The notes below the pieces were generated by a model. That model searched no databases, was not told the origin of the DNA, and saw only the letters and a program-made list of their open reading frames with translations. The position numbers and the translations under genes are program-made. Below are positions 44,360 through 55,674 of a DNA stretch of 64,000 nt, in pieces (position 1 is the first letter of the stretch; the number at the start of each line of letters is the position of its first letter). Location of the stretch: assembly GCF_027579695.1 (NCBI RefSeq), contig NC_083577.1, positions 31,547,198 through 31,611,197 on the forward strand. Direction: 5' to 3'. The stretch comes from Neoarius graeffei. Its lineage: Eukaryota; Chordata; Actinopteri; Siluriformes; Ariidae.

Positions 44360-45764
44360 AAACTAAATTTTTGATGTGAATATTTAGAATTTGGCAAGAA
44401 TTCTGCAAATTTGTGGAAAAATGGTGGCTTGATCTGGGACATGATAAATGGTTGACTACATCACATTCCCTTAAAAAGGTTGTAGTCCACTGTTATCACT
44501 AACTGTATTTTAAGTTGTAACTTTATACACCTAAGGATTGGTGCACTCACAGAATAATCATAACCATAATAAAACATCATGCAAAATATTTGATCACCGT
44601 TGTAACTCCATTTTCCACATACCCAAAACCAATACGATCGTGTGTTTTGATCTAAATGGAAAGCCTCAGGGTCAAGATCACTACCTCACCAAAAGTAATA
44701 ACTTAAAATCACTACGCCATATAAAAATTTAGTTATAAATCTGCAATTTTGTTTTTAAAACGAAAGCTGAAAGTTAGGTATAGAATGTTTCTTACAGAAT
44801 ATGTTACAATGGTAGCTGGTCTTGTATGAATTTCTGAGCTATAAAATGAGTTGTGGTCTATTTTTTGCCGTAGCGTGTTATTTGTGTGCGGGGAAGGACA
44901 CACATTAACAATTTGCATGTGTAGAATGGAATTTTGCACTCCAACAGTTAGAAGTTGATCGTGCTTGCATTTCCGGTCTCTCTGTTACGTGGGTGATCTG
45001 TTCGGACGTTATCACTGAAAAGGTGAGTTTTGACAGTTTTATTTTGTTTTAGTATTGCAGTATAAGGCAATAGAATGTTTCTTTTTCATCTTCCTTTCAT
45101 ATTTCGTAGTGTTTGCGTATTTTTGCCCAATATTTTGCAGCCATGGTCAATTTAGATCAAACTTTTGATAGAATCTTTGGCCAGTCATTTTGCCCCGCCC
45201 CCGCCTCACACTCCGTCTGGTACAGTAGTGATGTCCCGTTGCTCTCGTGCCGCAGCAGAGACCTGCTCGACCTTCAGCCGGTACAGTCGCTGTTCTTTTA
45301 CCACCGCCGTTATTCTCATCTTTCCGGTGTGTTCTTGATTTTTCCATTGTGTGCTATTGTCCTATTTCGCCATATCAAATACCCAAAATGCATCACATTT
45401 TTCATATTTAAGTGAATAATCAATTGTCATCATAATTTGGCATTTTTAACCTAAGCAATCAAAAAGAGGAAATGTATTCAATATTTTCACTCCTCTGTGA
45501 AGGAGGGGCTTTAATTCTTCATGATGTAGTTATTTTATATGTAAATCAATTTTACAAAAGCATTTGAATTGTAATCAAAAACAATTTCCACAGTGGAGGC
45601 CAGATAAAGCAAGATGCTATATTTATTCTTATTAAACATGACAAAAGAAACATTGAGTGTTAGGTAAATGCAAAAAAAAAAAAAAAGTAAAATTAGAAAA
45701 TTTATTTTTTTGACCATAATGTCTCAAATGAGAGACCAGATTCTGAGGCGGACCCATATATATA
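44360..45764. other. 1.4 kb without recognised gene or repeat
   Basis: No frame above about 100 codons and no protein similarity I recognise. A donor-like aaaag|gtgagt lies at about 45020. Confidence 0.45.
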
Positions 45765-46054
45765 CAGGGCTCGAAATTCGCGGTGGTCCGGTTGCCCAAG
45801 GCGACTTAATTTGTCATTTGGCGGGTAATCCCTGTTGAAAATAAAAAATAGATATGAAGCGAAGATTCGGACACACCGTCAACTAAAGCCGCTACATATT
45901 AAGCGTGTGCCGTGTCTGTGTTAATCTATGTGTTTATCAGAAGGACGGAAAATACCGAAAAATTCCGAATCATATCGTGTATGAGTCAGGCTGTCAGTTT
46001 TTTCACTACTGCACATGCATATAACGCATCTCGTTGAATATTGCGGTAATCACG

Positions 46055-46361
46055 TGTAGTATTGAACCAGGTGGGTGGAGCACAGAAGCACGGCAGGCCA
46101 GAACTGAGTTCTCAATGAACTATTTATTGCTAGCTTTTCAGCCTTTTATCACTTCCCAGCTGCGCACGCGCACACACGTGTTCTGGTTGGGGAGAGAGAA
46201 CTCCCTTTCTCTGCTCTCTTCTCCTTTTAAAGGGCGCGGTCACTGGGGAAGACACACAAACACAGGTTAATCCCCATCAGGTGCAATGATTCCACCACTT
46301 ACTTTCCCTGACTCCGCCCTCCATTCACAGACCGACGCTTGACCACGCCCCCGCTGCCACA
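46055..46361 (-). repeat. Solo LTR of the Gmr1-like family
   Basis: TGTAG to CCACA, matching the LTRs of copies A and B. It is flanked by a perfect 5-bp duplication tcacg (46050-46054, 46362-46366). Complete LTR, internal region gone. Confidence 0.92.
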
Positions 46362-46459
46362 TCACGTTATCAAATTCAATAGATGTGGCCACATTATCGC
46401 TCATTTAAACACATGTTTTTGTTGTTGTTTACATCTACATCTGCCAAAGCTACATTGCG

Positions 46460-46568
46460 ATGTGGAATTTTCTGAAAGGTGTACAGAAACCGCCAGAGAC
46501 AGGGACAAAGCGACCTCGGTCTGAAGAGGAGAAACAACAAAGGACTTATAAGCAAACGTGGGAGCAGG
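46460..46568 (+). pseudogene. hAT transposase first-exon remnant
   Basis: The frame starts MWNFLKGVQKPPETGTKRPR and runs SEEEKQQRTYKQTWEQ to a donor-like g|gtagg. The basic, Gln-rich start is like zinc-finger-862-type hAT proteins. No further exon is recognised. Confidence 0.45.
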
Positions 46569-46685
46569 GTAGGCCTTGGCTGCGATACGATTTTTATGGA
46601 ATAATTATTTTTTTTTCAAGTTGATTCCTAGTCAATATGAAGCTCCTAATGCTTTCCCTCTCATAAATGGTTAAATACAGAAAGC

Positions 46686-46870
46686 ATGGGGGTGCCATGG
46701 CTCGGGTGGATGAGGCGCCATACCATGGATCCAGGAACCCGGGTTGGGGTCTGGCCCGAGGTCATTTCCTGATCCCTCCCCATCTCTCTCTCCCGCTCAT
46801 TTCCTGTCTCTCTCTACGCTGTCCTGTCCAATAAAGGTGAAAAAAGCCCCAAAAAAATCTTTAAAAAAAA
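46686..46870 (+). mobile_element. tRNA-derived SINE of a different family
   Basis: The head has A-box-like tggctcgggtggatgaggc and B-box-like gggttggggtctgg sequences. The body is rich in ctctctct, then comes ccaataaaggtgaaaaa and an A-rich tail. Confidence 0.65.
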
Positions 46871-47237
46871 ATACACAAAGCATGTTGGACATATTGTGGG
46901 TGCTATAGTCATGACAGTAAGTATATTTGCTTTCAGTACTCATACACCAAGTTGCCAAGTTTTCCAATATATAATTTGTTGATATTATATTATGGTGCTC
47001 TGTGTTGTTCTCACTTATGTATTTAACAACAGTATCAAAATACTCGGGTCTTGAAATAAATGCACATTAGTCATGAACAGTGGTAACTACTCTCTTTTGC
47101 ATTATTTTTGACAGAAGTAAAATTCATACATGAACAAATTTTGGCTAGTTGATTTTCTGTTTGGCGAGTTACTTTGGAAGGTAACTAGTCTGGCTGGCTT
47201 GTGAAAAAAAAAATTAATTTCGAGCCCAGATATATAT

Positions 47238-47869
47238 ATATAAAATAAGGTTCTAATTTGGCCTAATCAGGCTACTACGCAGTGTTTCCTTACTGCTATG
47301 CCCACAATATTGCCGCCATGTTTGTAAAAGTTGCCGCTACATGAATAAAAAGTATATAGATATGAGTAATCTCCACAAGTATTATCCCTCCTGTAATGAT
47401 TTGTAAAAAGGGCTATAAAGAAAATCCACCTATTGGTGTAGTCAATTCATCTCACACTGAAAAAATAAAGAAAAATCCAACCTTTAATTGAAATAAATTA
47501 ATTCAGAGAACAAACAAATCACTCATCAATAAATAATTGCTTTCAACAAAAACACACATGACAATTTATTGAGAACCCCAGAAATTATAGTGAACACAAT
47601 GTAATGTAACACAATGTAACCAATATGATACAGCAGCCATGGATCATGTATGATGGTTGAATATCACTTGGGGTTAAATGACAATAGAGAACATTGAGAA
47701 AATTGTTGCTTTTAATGCCTTTGATGACTGACTCTCTCACCTGCCTCTCTCTCTTCCACATCCTCTCAGTGACCAGTTACACAGACATTAAACTGAACAC
47801 ATCTCTGATACTAATCATGTAAACAACAACAATGAGGTTAGAGCTGGAACCAGAGGTACTGTACATCCA
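47238..47869. other. No gene seen
   Basis: AT-rich stretch between the hAT and the decayed gypsy copy. No supported frame. Confidence 0.45.
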
Positions 47870-48451
47870 AAAAATGCGGCCCAATTCAGTCCGGTCCCCT
47901 GTGGAGACTACCTTTCACCATCCCAGAGAGCATAGGTTATCACGTTGCAGGAGGAATTATGCGACGTGTTCTCGCCCCTCTCTGGTCACCACATTGAGAG
48001 TCGCCCAGAGGTGGTGGTGCACAGCCGCCCGTGTCGGCTCCCCGAGCACAAGAAAAATGTTGTTTGGTATGACCTCAAGGCGAAGCTCAATATGGGAGTA
48101 ATTGAAGTACCCAAGACTGATGGGTCAGTCCTGTTCTGTGTGGACTATAGAAAAGTCAATGCAGTGTCTAAATTTGACACACATCCGATGGCTTGCACTG
48201 ATGAACTGCTTGATCGGTTAGACCGGCTCGCTTTTATTTGACACTGGATTTAACAAAGGGATATTGGCAGATGCCCTTCACTCCATTGTCCCATGAGAAA
48301 ACAGCCTTTTCCACTCAGTTTGGTTTACACCAATTTGTCACCCTTCCTTTTGGGCTGCTTGGGGCCCCAGCGACATCTCGAAGTCTCATGGAGTGAATTG
48401 TCCATCCCCCCAATGTGTCTGCCGCTGCCTATTCAAATGATGTTATTTATA

Positions 48452-48689
48452 CACTGCAAAAAATGATGTCTTAGCAAGTGAAAATATCTTAAATAGTTGA
48501 AACGATCTAGCATTTCCTATTAGAAGAACACAAAACCCCAATTCTGAGATTATTAAAACTAGTTCTAGATTGCAACCAACTTATTCTAAGATGTCTTATC
48601 AAGTAAAAATATCTGTCTATGCAGCAGGATAATTTCACTAGTATTAAGTAATTTTCTCCTCAAATTCAGTTTTCAGTATTTTTGCAGTG
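48452..48689. mobile_element. 238-bp MITE of Tc1/mariner type, complete
   Basis: Ends CACTGCAAAAA at both sides, flanked by TA (48450-48451 and 48690-48691). It lies in the reverse-transcriptase remnant; with the insert and one TA removed, the flanking coding frame continues, which validates the limits. Confidence 0.9.
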
Positions 48690-49471
48690 TAGTAATGATT
48701 GTCAGCATCATATACAACATCTAAGGGCTGTCTTGAGGGCACAGAGGCATGCGGGGCTCACAGCAAACCCAAGAAAGTGTGCAATTGGGCGGGTGGAAAT
48801 ACAGTATCTGGGATTCCACTTGAGTCATGGGCAGGTGTGTCCCCAAATTGATAAGACTACAGCAATTGAGGCCTGCCCAAGACCTAAGACCAAAAAAGGG
48901 GTGAGGCAGTTCCTGGGGCTGGCTGGCTGGCTATGATGGGTGGTTCATGCCTAACTTTTCAGATGTCAGCAGCCTGGTGACTGACCTCACTAAAAAGGGG
49001 GCAGATCCATTCCAGTGGACGGAATTAAATTAAAAGCAGTTTTCTGTGGGGTCCTGCAGTTGCATTCTCCTGACTTATTTCTCCCTTTTGTGTTACAGAC
49101 CGACACGTCAGACAGAGGGCTGGGGGCTTTGTCCCAGGTGGTGGAGGGGGAGGAGCGCACGGTGCTGTACATCAGCCGCAAGCTCTTCATGAAAGAGTCA
49201 AAGTACAGCATCATAGAGGAGGAGTGTTTGGCCAGCAAGTAGGTGGTCCTCACTCTCCGGTACTACCTGCTAGGGTGCCGTTTCACCTTCTGTTCCAACC
49301 ATGCCCCGCTCCAGTGGCTCCACCACCTGAAGGATGCCAACGCGCGGCTCACTCATTGGTATCTGGCCCTTCAGCCCTTTAAATTCGAGGTGGTCCACAG
49401 GCCAGTAGCCTGGGAGAAGTCAGCTGCAGGCCAGATGTCTCCCTGGCCTGAGTTGGACAGTGGGGGGTAAT

Positions 49472-49646
49472 GTGGCAGCAAGGGTGTGGTTAAGTGAACG
49501 ATGAGGAGTCAGGTTGAACCAGCAGATAACATGTCACGAATTAGACCTGTGTCTAATTACTGATTGTTTATTAATGTGCATCTCTGTGTGTCTTTCAGAT
49601 GGCCAGTAATGAGAGAGAGAGAGAGAGAGAGAGAGCTGCATCTTGC

Positions 49647-49683
<37 letters not shown>

Positions 49684-49790
49684 AGTAGTCACTAAAACGT
49701 GAACATGAAAAATAAAAGTGCACCTTGGATTGTAGTGCCTGTCTCCAGTTCCTCATTATCTCACCTCAGGGAATTGTTCCAGTGATATTG
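49472..49790 (+). repeat. 3' LTR of copy C (divergent subfamily)
   Basis: Begins TGTGGCAGCAAGGGTGTGG as in copies A and B, but then diverges. It contains GA and GT microsatellites (49612-49678) and an aataaaagtgcacc polyadenylation-type signal. The 3' limit is approximate. Confidence 0.65.
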
Positions 49791-49879
49791 GTGAATTTTG
49801 TTCAAATTCATATGGGTTAAGTTGTACAAAAACATATGAATGCATAGACATTTAAAAAGTTCTCTTACAAATTTGCAAG

Positions 49880-50860
49880 TTGTCAGTGGTTCTCAAAGTA
49901 TGGTCTGGGGTCCCTAAAACGTAGCATAGGTATTCACCCCCCTAAAGTCAATACTGTGTATGTAGATCCACCTTTGGCTACAATTACAGCTGCAAGTCTC
50001 TTGGGGTATGTCTCTATTAGCTTAGCACCTCTAGCCACTGGGGGTTTTGCCCATTCCTCAAGACAAAACTGCTCCAACTCCTTCAAGTTAGATGGGTTGC
50101 AGTGGTGTACAGCAATCTTCACGTTATGCCATAGATTCTCAATTGGATTGAGGTCTGGGCTTTGATTAGGCCATTCCAAGACATTTAAATGTTTCCCTTT
50201 AAACCACTCCAGTGTAGCTTTAGCAGTATTTTTAGGGTCATTGTCCTGTTGGAACGTGAACCTTCATCCCAGTCTCAAACCTTTGGCTGACTCAAACAGG
50301 TTTTCCTCCAGAATTGCCCTGTATTTAGTGCCATCCAGCTTTCCTTCAGTCTTGACCAGCTTTCCTGTCCCTGCAGATGAAAAATATCCCCACAGCATGA
50401 TGCTGCCACCACAATGCTTCACTGTAGGAATGGTGTTCTCAGGGTGTTAGGTTTGTGCCACATACGGTATAGTATTTTTCATAATGGCCAAAAAGATCAA
50501 TTTTACTCTCATTTGACCAAAGAATCTTCTTCCATGGGCTTGGAGAGTCTGCCACATGCAGTTGGGCAAACTCCAAACATGTTTTCTTCAGCAATGACTT
50601 TTTTCTGGCCACTCTTCCATAAAGCCCCACTCTGTGGAGTGTATGGCTTAAAGTGGTCCTATGGACAGATACTCCCATCTCTGCTGTGGATCTTTGCAGC
50701 TCCTTCAGTGTTATCTTTGGTGTCTTTGTTGCATCTCTGATTAATGCCCTCCTTGCCTGGTCTGTGAGTTTTGGTGGGCAGCCTTCTCTTATCAGGTTTG
50801 TAGTGGTGCCATATTCTTTCCATTCTGCTATAATGGATTTAATGGTGCTTCCTGGAATAT
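49880..50860 (-). pseudogene. Tc1-like transposase of a second family, truncated
   Basis: Minus-strand frames give helix-turn-helix parts (CPPKLTDQARRALIRDATKT; KITLKELQRSTAEMG), an Asn-Glu replacement at the first catalytic position (WSNESKID), and the C-terminal DPNP-type block (NQSPDLNPIENLWHNV). A tattcaccccc terminal-repeat motif lies near 49930. The N-terminus runs into the (TA)n where the next Tc1 inserted, so the left half only survives. A frame change near 50240-50440 adds to the damage. Confidence 0.78.
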
Positions 50861-51294
50861 ATATATATATATATATATATATACAACCCCGATTCCAAAA
50901 AAGTTGGGACAAAGTACAAATTGTAAATAGAAACGGAATGCAATGATGTGGAAGTTTCAAAATTCCATATTTTATTCAGAATAGAACATAGATGACATAT
51001 CAAATGTTTAAACTGAGAAAATGTATCATTTAAAGAGAAAAATTAGGTGATTTTAAATTTCATGACAACAACACATCTCAAAAAAGTTGGGACAAGGCCA
51101 TGTTTACCACTGTGAGACATCCCCTTTTCTCTTTACAACAGTCTGTAAACGTCTGGGGACTGAGGAGACAAGTTGCTCAAGTTTAGGGATAGGAATGTTA
51201 ACCCATTCTTGTCTAATGTAGGATTCTAGTTGCTCAACTGTCTTAGGTCTTTTTTGTCGTATCTTCCATTTTATGATGCGCCAAATGTTTTCTA

Positions 51295-52857
51295 CAGGGA
51301 GTGCAGAATTATTAGGCAAATGAGTATGTTGACCACATTACCCTCTCTATGCATGTTGGCCTACTCCAAGCTGCATAGGCTTGAAAGCCTCCTACCAATT
51401 AAGCATACCAGGTGATGTGCATCTCTGTAATGAAAAGGGGTGTGGTCTAATGACATCAACACCCTATATCAGGTGTGCAAAATTATTAGGCAACTTCCTT
51501 TCCTTTGGCAAAATGGGTCAGAAGAGGGATTTGACGGACTCAGAAAAGTCAAAAATAGTGACATATATTGCAAAGGGATGGAGCACTCTTAAAATTGCCC
51601 AGCTTTTGAAGCGTGACCATCGAACAATCAAGCGCTTCATTCAAAATAGTCAACAGGGTTGCAAGAAGCGCGTTGAAAAAAAAAAGGCGCAAACTAACTG
51701 CCCGTGAACTGAGGAAAGTCAAGCGTGAAGCTGCCAAGATGCCACTCGCCACCAGTTTTGCCATATTTCAGAGCTGCAACATCACTGGAGTGTCAAAAAG
51801 CACAAGGTGTGCAATACTCAGGGACACGGCCAAGGTAACAAAGGCTGAAAAATGACCACCACTGAACAAGACACACAAGATGAAACGTCAAGACTGGGCC
51901 AAGAAGTATCACAAGACTGATTTTTCTAAGGTCTTATGGACAGATGAAATGAGAGTGAGTCTTGATGGGCCTGATGGATGGGCTCGTGGCTGGATCAGCA
52001 AAGGGCAGAGAGCTCCAGTCCGACTCAGACGCCAGCAAGGTGGAGGTGGGGTACTGGTATGGGCTGGTATCATCAAAGATGAGCTTGTGGGACCTTTTCG
52101 GGTTGAGAATGGCGTCAAGCTCAACTCCCAGTCCTATTGTCAGTTTTTGGAAGACACCTTCTTCAAGCAGTGGTACAGGAAGAAGTCAGCATCCTTCAAG
52201 AAAAACATGATTTTCATGCAGGACAATGCTCCATCACACGCATCCAAGTACTCCACAGCATGGCTGGCCAGAAAGGGTCTAAAGGAAGAAAGATTAATGA
52301 CGTGGCCTCCTTGTTCACCTGATCTGAACCCCATAGAAAACCTGTGGTCCCTCATCAAATGTGAGATCTACAAGGAGGGGAAACAGTACACATCTCTGAA
52401 CAGTGTCTGGGAGGCTGTGGTTGCTGCTGCACGCAATGTTGATCGCAAACAGATCAAACCACTGACCGAATCCATGGATGGCAGGCTTTTGAGTGTCCTT
52501 GTAAAGAAAGGCGGCTATATTAGTCACTGATTTGTTTTTTTTTTGTTTTTGAATGCCAGCAATGTATATTAGTGAATGTTGAGTTGTTATATTGGTTTCC
52601 CTGGTGAAAATAGATGAGTGAAATGGGTATATGTTTGTTTTTTGTTAAGTTGCCTAATAATTATGCACAGTTATAGTCACCTGCACACACAGATATCCTC
52701 CTAAGATAGCTAAAACTAAGAAAGCCCTACTCCAACTTCCAAAAATACTCAGCTTTGATATTTATGAGTCTTTTGGGTTCATCAAGAACATAGTTGTTTT
52801 TCAATAATAAAACTAATCCTCAAAAATACAACTTGCCTAATAATTCTGCACTCCCTG
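51295..52857 (+). mobile_element. Tc1/mariner (DD34E) element nested in copy 2
   Basis: Identical 25-bp inverted repeats starting CAGGGAGTGCAGAATTATT lie at both ends, flanked by TA (51293-51294, 52858-52859). The perfect ends and largely intact transposase suggest a young copy. Confidence 0.93.
51513..52530 (+). pseudogene. DD34E transposase with one frameshift and one stop
   Basis: The start is MGQKRDLTDSEKSKIVTYI, followed by a paired helix-turn-helix region (STLKIAQLLKRDHRTIKRF; KRRKLTARELRKVKREA). The catalytic core has Asp in LWTDEMRV, Asp in MQDNAPSHAS and Glu in LNPIENLWSLIK, a spacing that fits DD34E. The frame slips in an A run (about 51677-51687), and a stop lies at about 51853. 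The second half (51880-52530) is fully open. Total length of about 340 residues equals intact family members. Confidence 0.86.
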
Positions 52858-53845
52858 TATGGGTGAAAGATCTGGACTGCAGGCTGGCCAGTTCAGTACC
52901 CAGACCCTTCTTCTGTGCAGCCATGATGCTGTAATTGATGCAGTATGTGGTTTGGTATTGTCACGTTGGAAAATGCAAGGTCTTCCCTGAACGAGACGTC
53001 GTCTGGATGGGAGCATATGTTGCTCTAGAACCTGGATATACCTTTCAGCATTGATGGTGTCTTTCCAGATGTGTAAGCTGCCCATGCCACACGCACTAAT
53101 GCAACCCCATACCATACAGCTTCTTCTTTGAACTATAGAGTTTTAGCTGGCAACGGCAGATGGCACGGTGAATTGTGTTCACAGATAATGTTCTCTGGAA
53201 ATATTCCTGAGCCCATTTTGTGATTTACAATACAGAAGCATGCCTGTATGTGATGCAGTGCCGTCTAAGGGCCCGAAGATCACGGGCACCCAGTATGGTT
53301 TTCCGGCCTTGACCCTTATGCACAGAGATTCTTCCAGGTTCTCTGAATCTTTTGATGATATTATGCACTGTAGATGATGATATGTTCAAACTCTTTGCAA
53401 TTTTACACTGTCGAACTCCTTTCTGATATTGCTCCACTATTTGTCGGCGCAGAATTACGGGGATTGGTGATCCTCTTCCCATCTTTACTTCTGAGAGCCG
53501 CTGCCATTCCAAGATGCTCTTTTTATACCCAGTCATGTTAATGACCTATTGCCAATTGACCTAATGAGTTGCAATTTGGTCCTCCAGCTGTTCCTTTTTT
53601 GTACCTTTAACTTTTCCAGCCTCTTATTGCCCCTGTCCCAACTTTTTTGAGATGTGTTGCTTTCATGAAATTTCAAATGAGCCAATATTTGGCATGAAAT
53701 TTCAAAATGTCTCACTTTCAACATTTGATATGTTGTCTATGTTCTATTGTGAATACAATATCAGTTTTTGAGATTTGTAAATTATTGCATTCCGTTTTTT
53801 TTTTTTACAATTTGTACGTTGTCCCAACTTTTTTGGAATCAGGGT

Positions 53846-53910
<65 letters not shown>

Positions 53911-54580
53911 TAGTGCTGTCAAAAATGTCGCGTTATTAACACATTAACTTGACTCAATTTTAACGGCGATAATTTTTTTATCGCGAGATTAACGCTCTGT
54001 GACATGATGCCACGCCCCGCACAGCCAGAGTCCTCTGCCCTCCCCCGAAGAGCCACAGTGCTCGGCTTAGGTTTCATTTTCCCACCGGCGGCTCCAGCCC
54101 CACTTTGCAGTGGCTGTGACAAGACGTGTTATGCTCTGCAATAAAAAAAAAACATTGGTACAACCAGTGTTCGAACTATGCCGATATTTTCGGGGGATCC
54201 CTTTATTCCCTTGGGGGGGGTGCTTGCACTTGTCTCAGAGCGCGGCTCTCCATCGCGCGCTCACTTCGGATATGCAAATGCTTCCCGTTACACACGATTG
54301 CTATGTCAATAAACATCATTTTGACAATATTTTAGAGACCCCCGAACATTTCCCAAGTCATGTTTTCAAGGGATCTCATGTCTGTTTCAGGGGATCTCGG
54401 ATCCCCCGAGTACCCCCGTAGTTCGAACGGTGAGCAAGCCCATTCAATTTTTATGCTGATAAGAGAATTACAATGGTTTTTCATGTGACAAAAATGTGCG
54501 ATTAAATTGCGATTAATCGCGAGTTAACTATGACAGTCGAGACATTAATCGCGATTAAATATTTTAATCGCTTGACAGCA

Positions 54581-54583
<3 letters not shown>
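53911..54583. mobile_element. Non-autonomous hAT (TAGTGCTGTCAA family)
   Basis: Both ends read TAGTGCTGTCAA inward, in TA repeats, with many atcgcgattaa-like subterminal motifs. No transposase. The 54110-54421 frames across it are not supported as genes. Confidence 0.88.
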
Positions 54584-54631
<48 letters not shown>

Positions 54632-54639
54632 TGTGTATG

Positions 54640-54989
54640 GGCGGCACAGTGGTGTAGTGGTTAGCGCTGTCACCTCACAGCAAGAAGGTCCGTGTTCGAG
54701 CCCCATGGCCAGTGAGGGCCTTCCTGTGTGGAGTTTGCATGTTCTCTGCGTGGGTTTCCTCCGGGTGCTCCGGTTTCCCCCACAGTCCAAAGACATGCAG
54801 GTTAGGTTAACTGGTGACTCTAAATTGACCGTAGGTGTGAATGGTTGTCTGTGTCTATGTGTCAGCCCTGTAATGACCTGGCGACTTGTCCAGGGTGTAC
54901 CCCGCCTTTTGCCCGTAGTCAGCTGGGATAGGCTCCAGCTTGCCTGTGACCCTGTAGAACAGGATAAAGCGGCTAGAGATAATGAGATT
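54640..54989 (+). mobile_element. tRNA-headed SINE, copy 6
   Basis: Same family as 18097. One gtgtgaatgtgagtg unit is missing in the body, and the tail is agataatgagatt followed by (TATT)n. Confidence 0.9.
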
Positions 54990-55211
54990 ATTTATTTATT
55001 TATTTATTTATTTTAAACCCAACCCTGATCTATACTTCTTCACAACTTTGTTGGTGACCTGTTTGGAGTGCTCCTTGGTTTTCATGTTGCTTGTTTCATA
55101 GTGCTGCAGAGTCAGGGTCCTTCCAGAACAGGTTGATTTCATACAGACATTGTGTGACCGATCATGTGAGACTTTGCACACAGGTGGCTCTTAATCAATT
55201 AATTATGTGAC
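54990..55211. other. Tc1-like terminal fragment, tentative
   Basis: After (TATT)n, the segment with cctgatctatacttcttcac and gcacacaggtggctcttaat resembles the terminal region of a fish Tc1-type repeat. The resemblance is from recollection. Confidence 0.35.
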
Positions 55212-55674
55212 TGTGAAAGCTGCCCTGATGTGGGTGGAGTACAGAAGTATGGCAGGTGGTTGTTAATGCTCAGACACACGTTTATTTGTTGCTTTTCAGT
55301 AAGAAAATGACACTCTTAAGACAAGGACACACAAACACACACAGTTGTGTTCTGGTCCCAGCAACCACTCCTCTGCTCTCCTACTCCTTTTATACTCCGT
55401 CATCACTGCAAGAGACACACACACACACACACACACACATTTAATTGACGATAGGTGTAGCGATTTGGCCACTCACCTTCCCTGACTCCGCCCTGTATTC
55501 ACAAACCGACGCTTGGCCACGCCCCTGCTGCCACATTCCCTCACCGCCCGACTCAGGTTGGGAAGCTGTCCGGCCTGCAGCAGACTCCCCCCGATGGGGC
55601 AGGAAGTTCATCACCACCATCTGCTCCCTTGGCCTGTGGACCACCTCAAATTTGAATGGCTGGAGGGCCAGATA

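Larger units (their letters stand above)
45765..47229 (+). mobile_element. hAT element with a nested solo LTR and SINE
   Basis: Ends CAGGGCTCGAAATT and (inward) CTGGGCTCGAAATT. It lies in a TA-rich target, so the 8-bp duplication cannot be read cleanly. It holds a transposase first exon (46460-46568), a solo LTR and a SINE. Confidence 0.7.
47870..49790 (+). pseudogene. Gmr1-like retrotransposon, copy C (decayed RT and RNase H plus 3' LTR)
   Basis: Plus-strand remnants equal the C-terminal half of the copy A polyprotein. They include a PEHKK start of RT, VDYRKVNAVSKFD, the CAIGRVE block (48682-48936), RNase H (LQTDTSDRGLGAL; HAPLQWLH) and the C-terminus. Several frame changes and internal losses break it, and the YxDD region is interrupted by a MITE at 48452. 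A 3' LTR follows at 49472. Gag, protease and integrase are absent. Confidence 0.8.
50884..53847 (-). mobile_element. Tc1/mariner element, copy 2, with a nested mariner
   Basis: Same family as 3487-5090 (ends CAACCCC(G)ATTCC; about 150-bp inverted repeats). Its transposase (minus strand) survives as 53225-53536 (N-terminal helices, MTGYKKSILEWQRLS) and 52837-53115 (FQRDNTKPHT, then NWPACSPDLSPI). It is cut at the PIEN region by the insertion 51295-52857. A second gap removes part of the middle near 53120. Confidence 0.9.

Noticed and set aside
45113-45415. 100-residue frame as a host gene
   Set aside because: No domain, no splice structure and no similarity recognised; the frame length is expected by chance in this amount of sequence.
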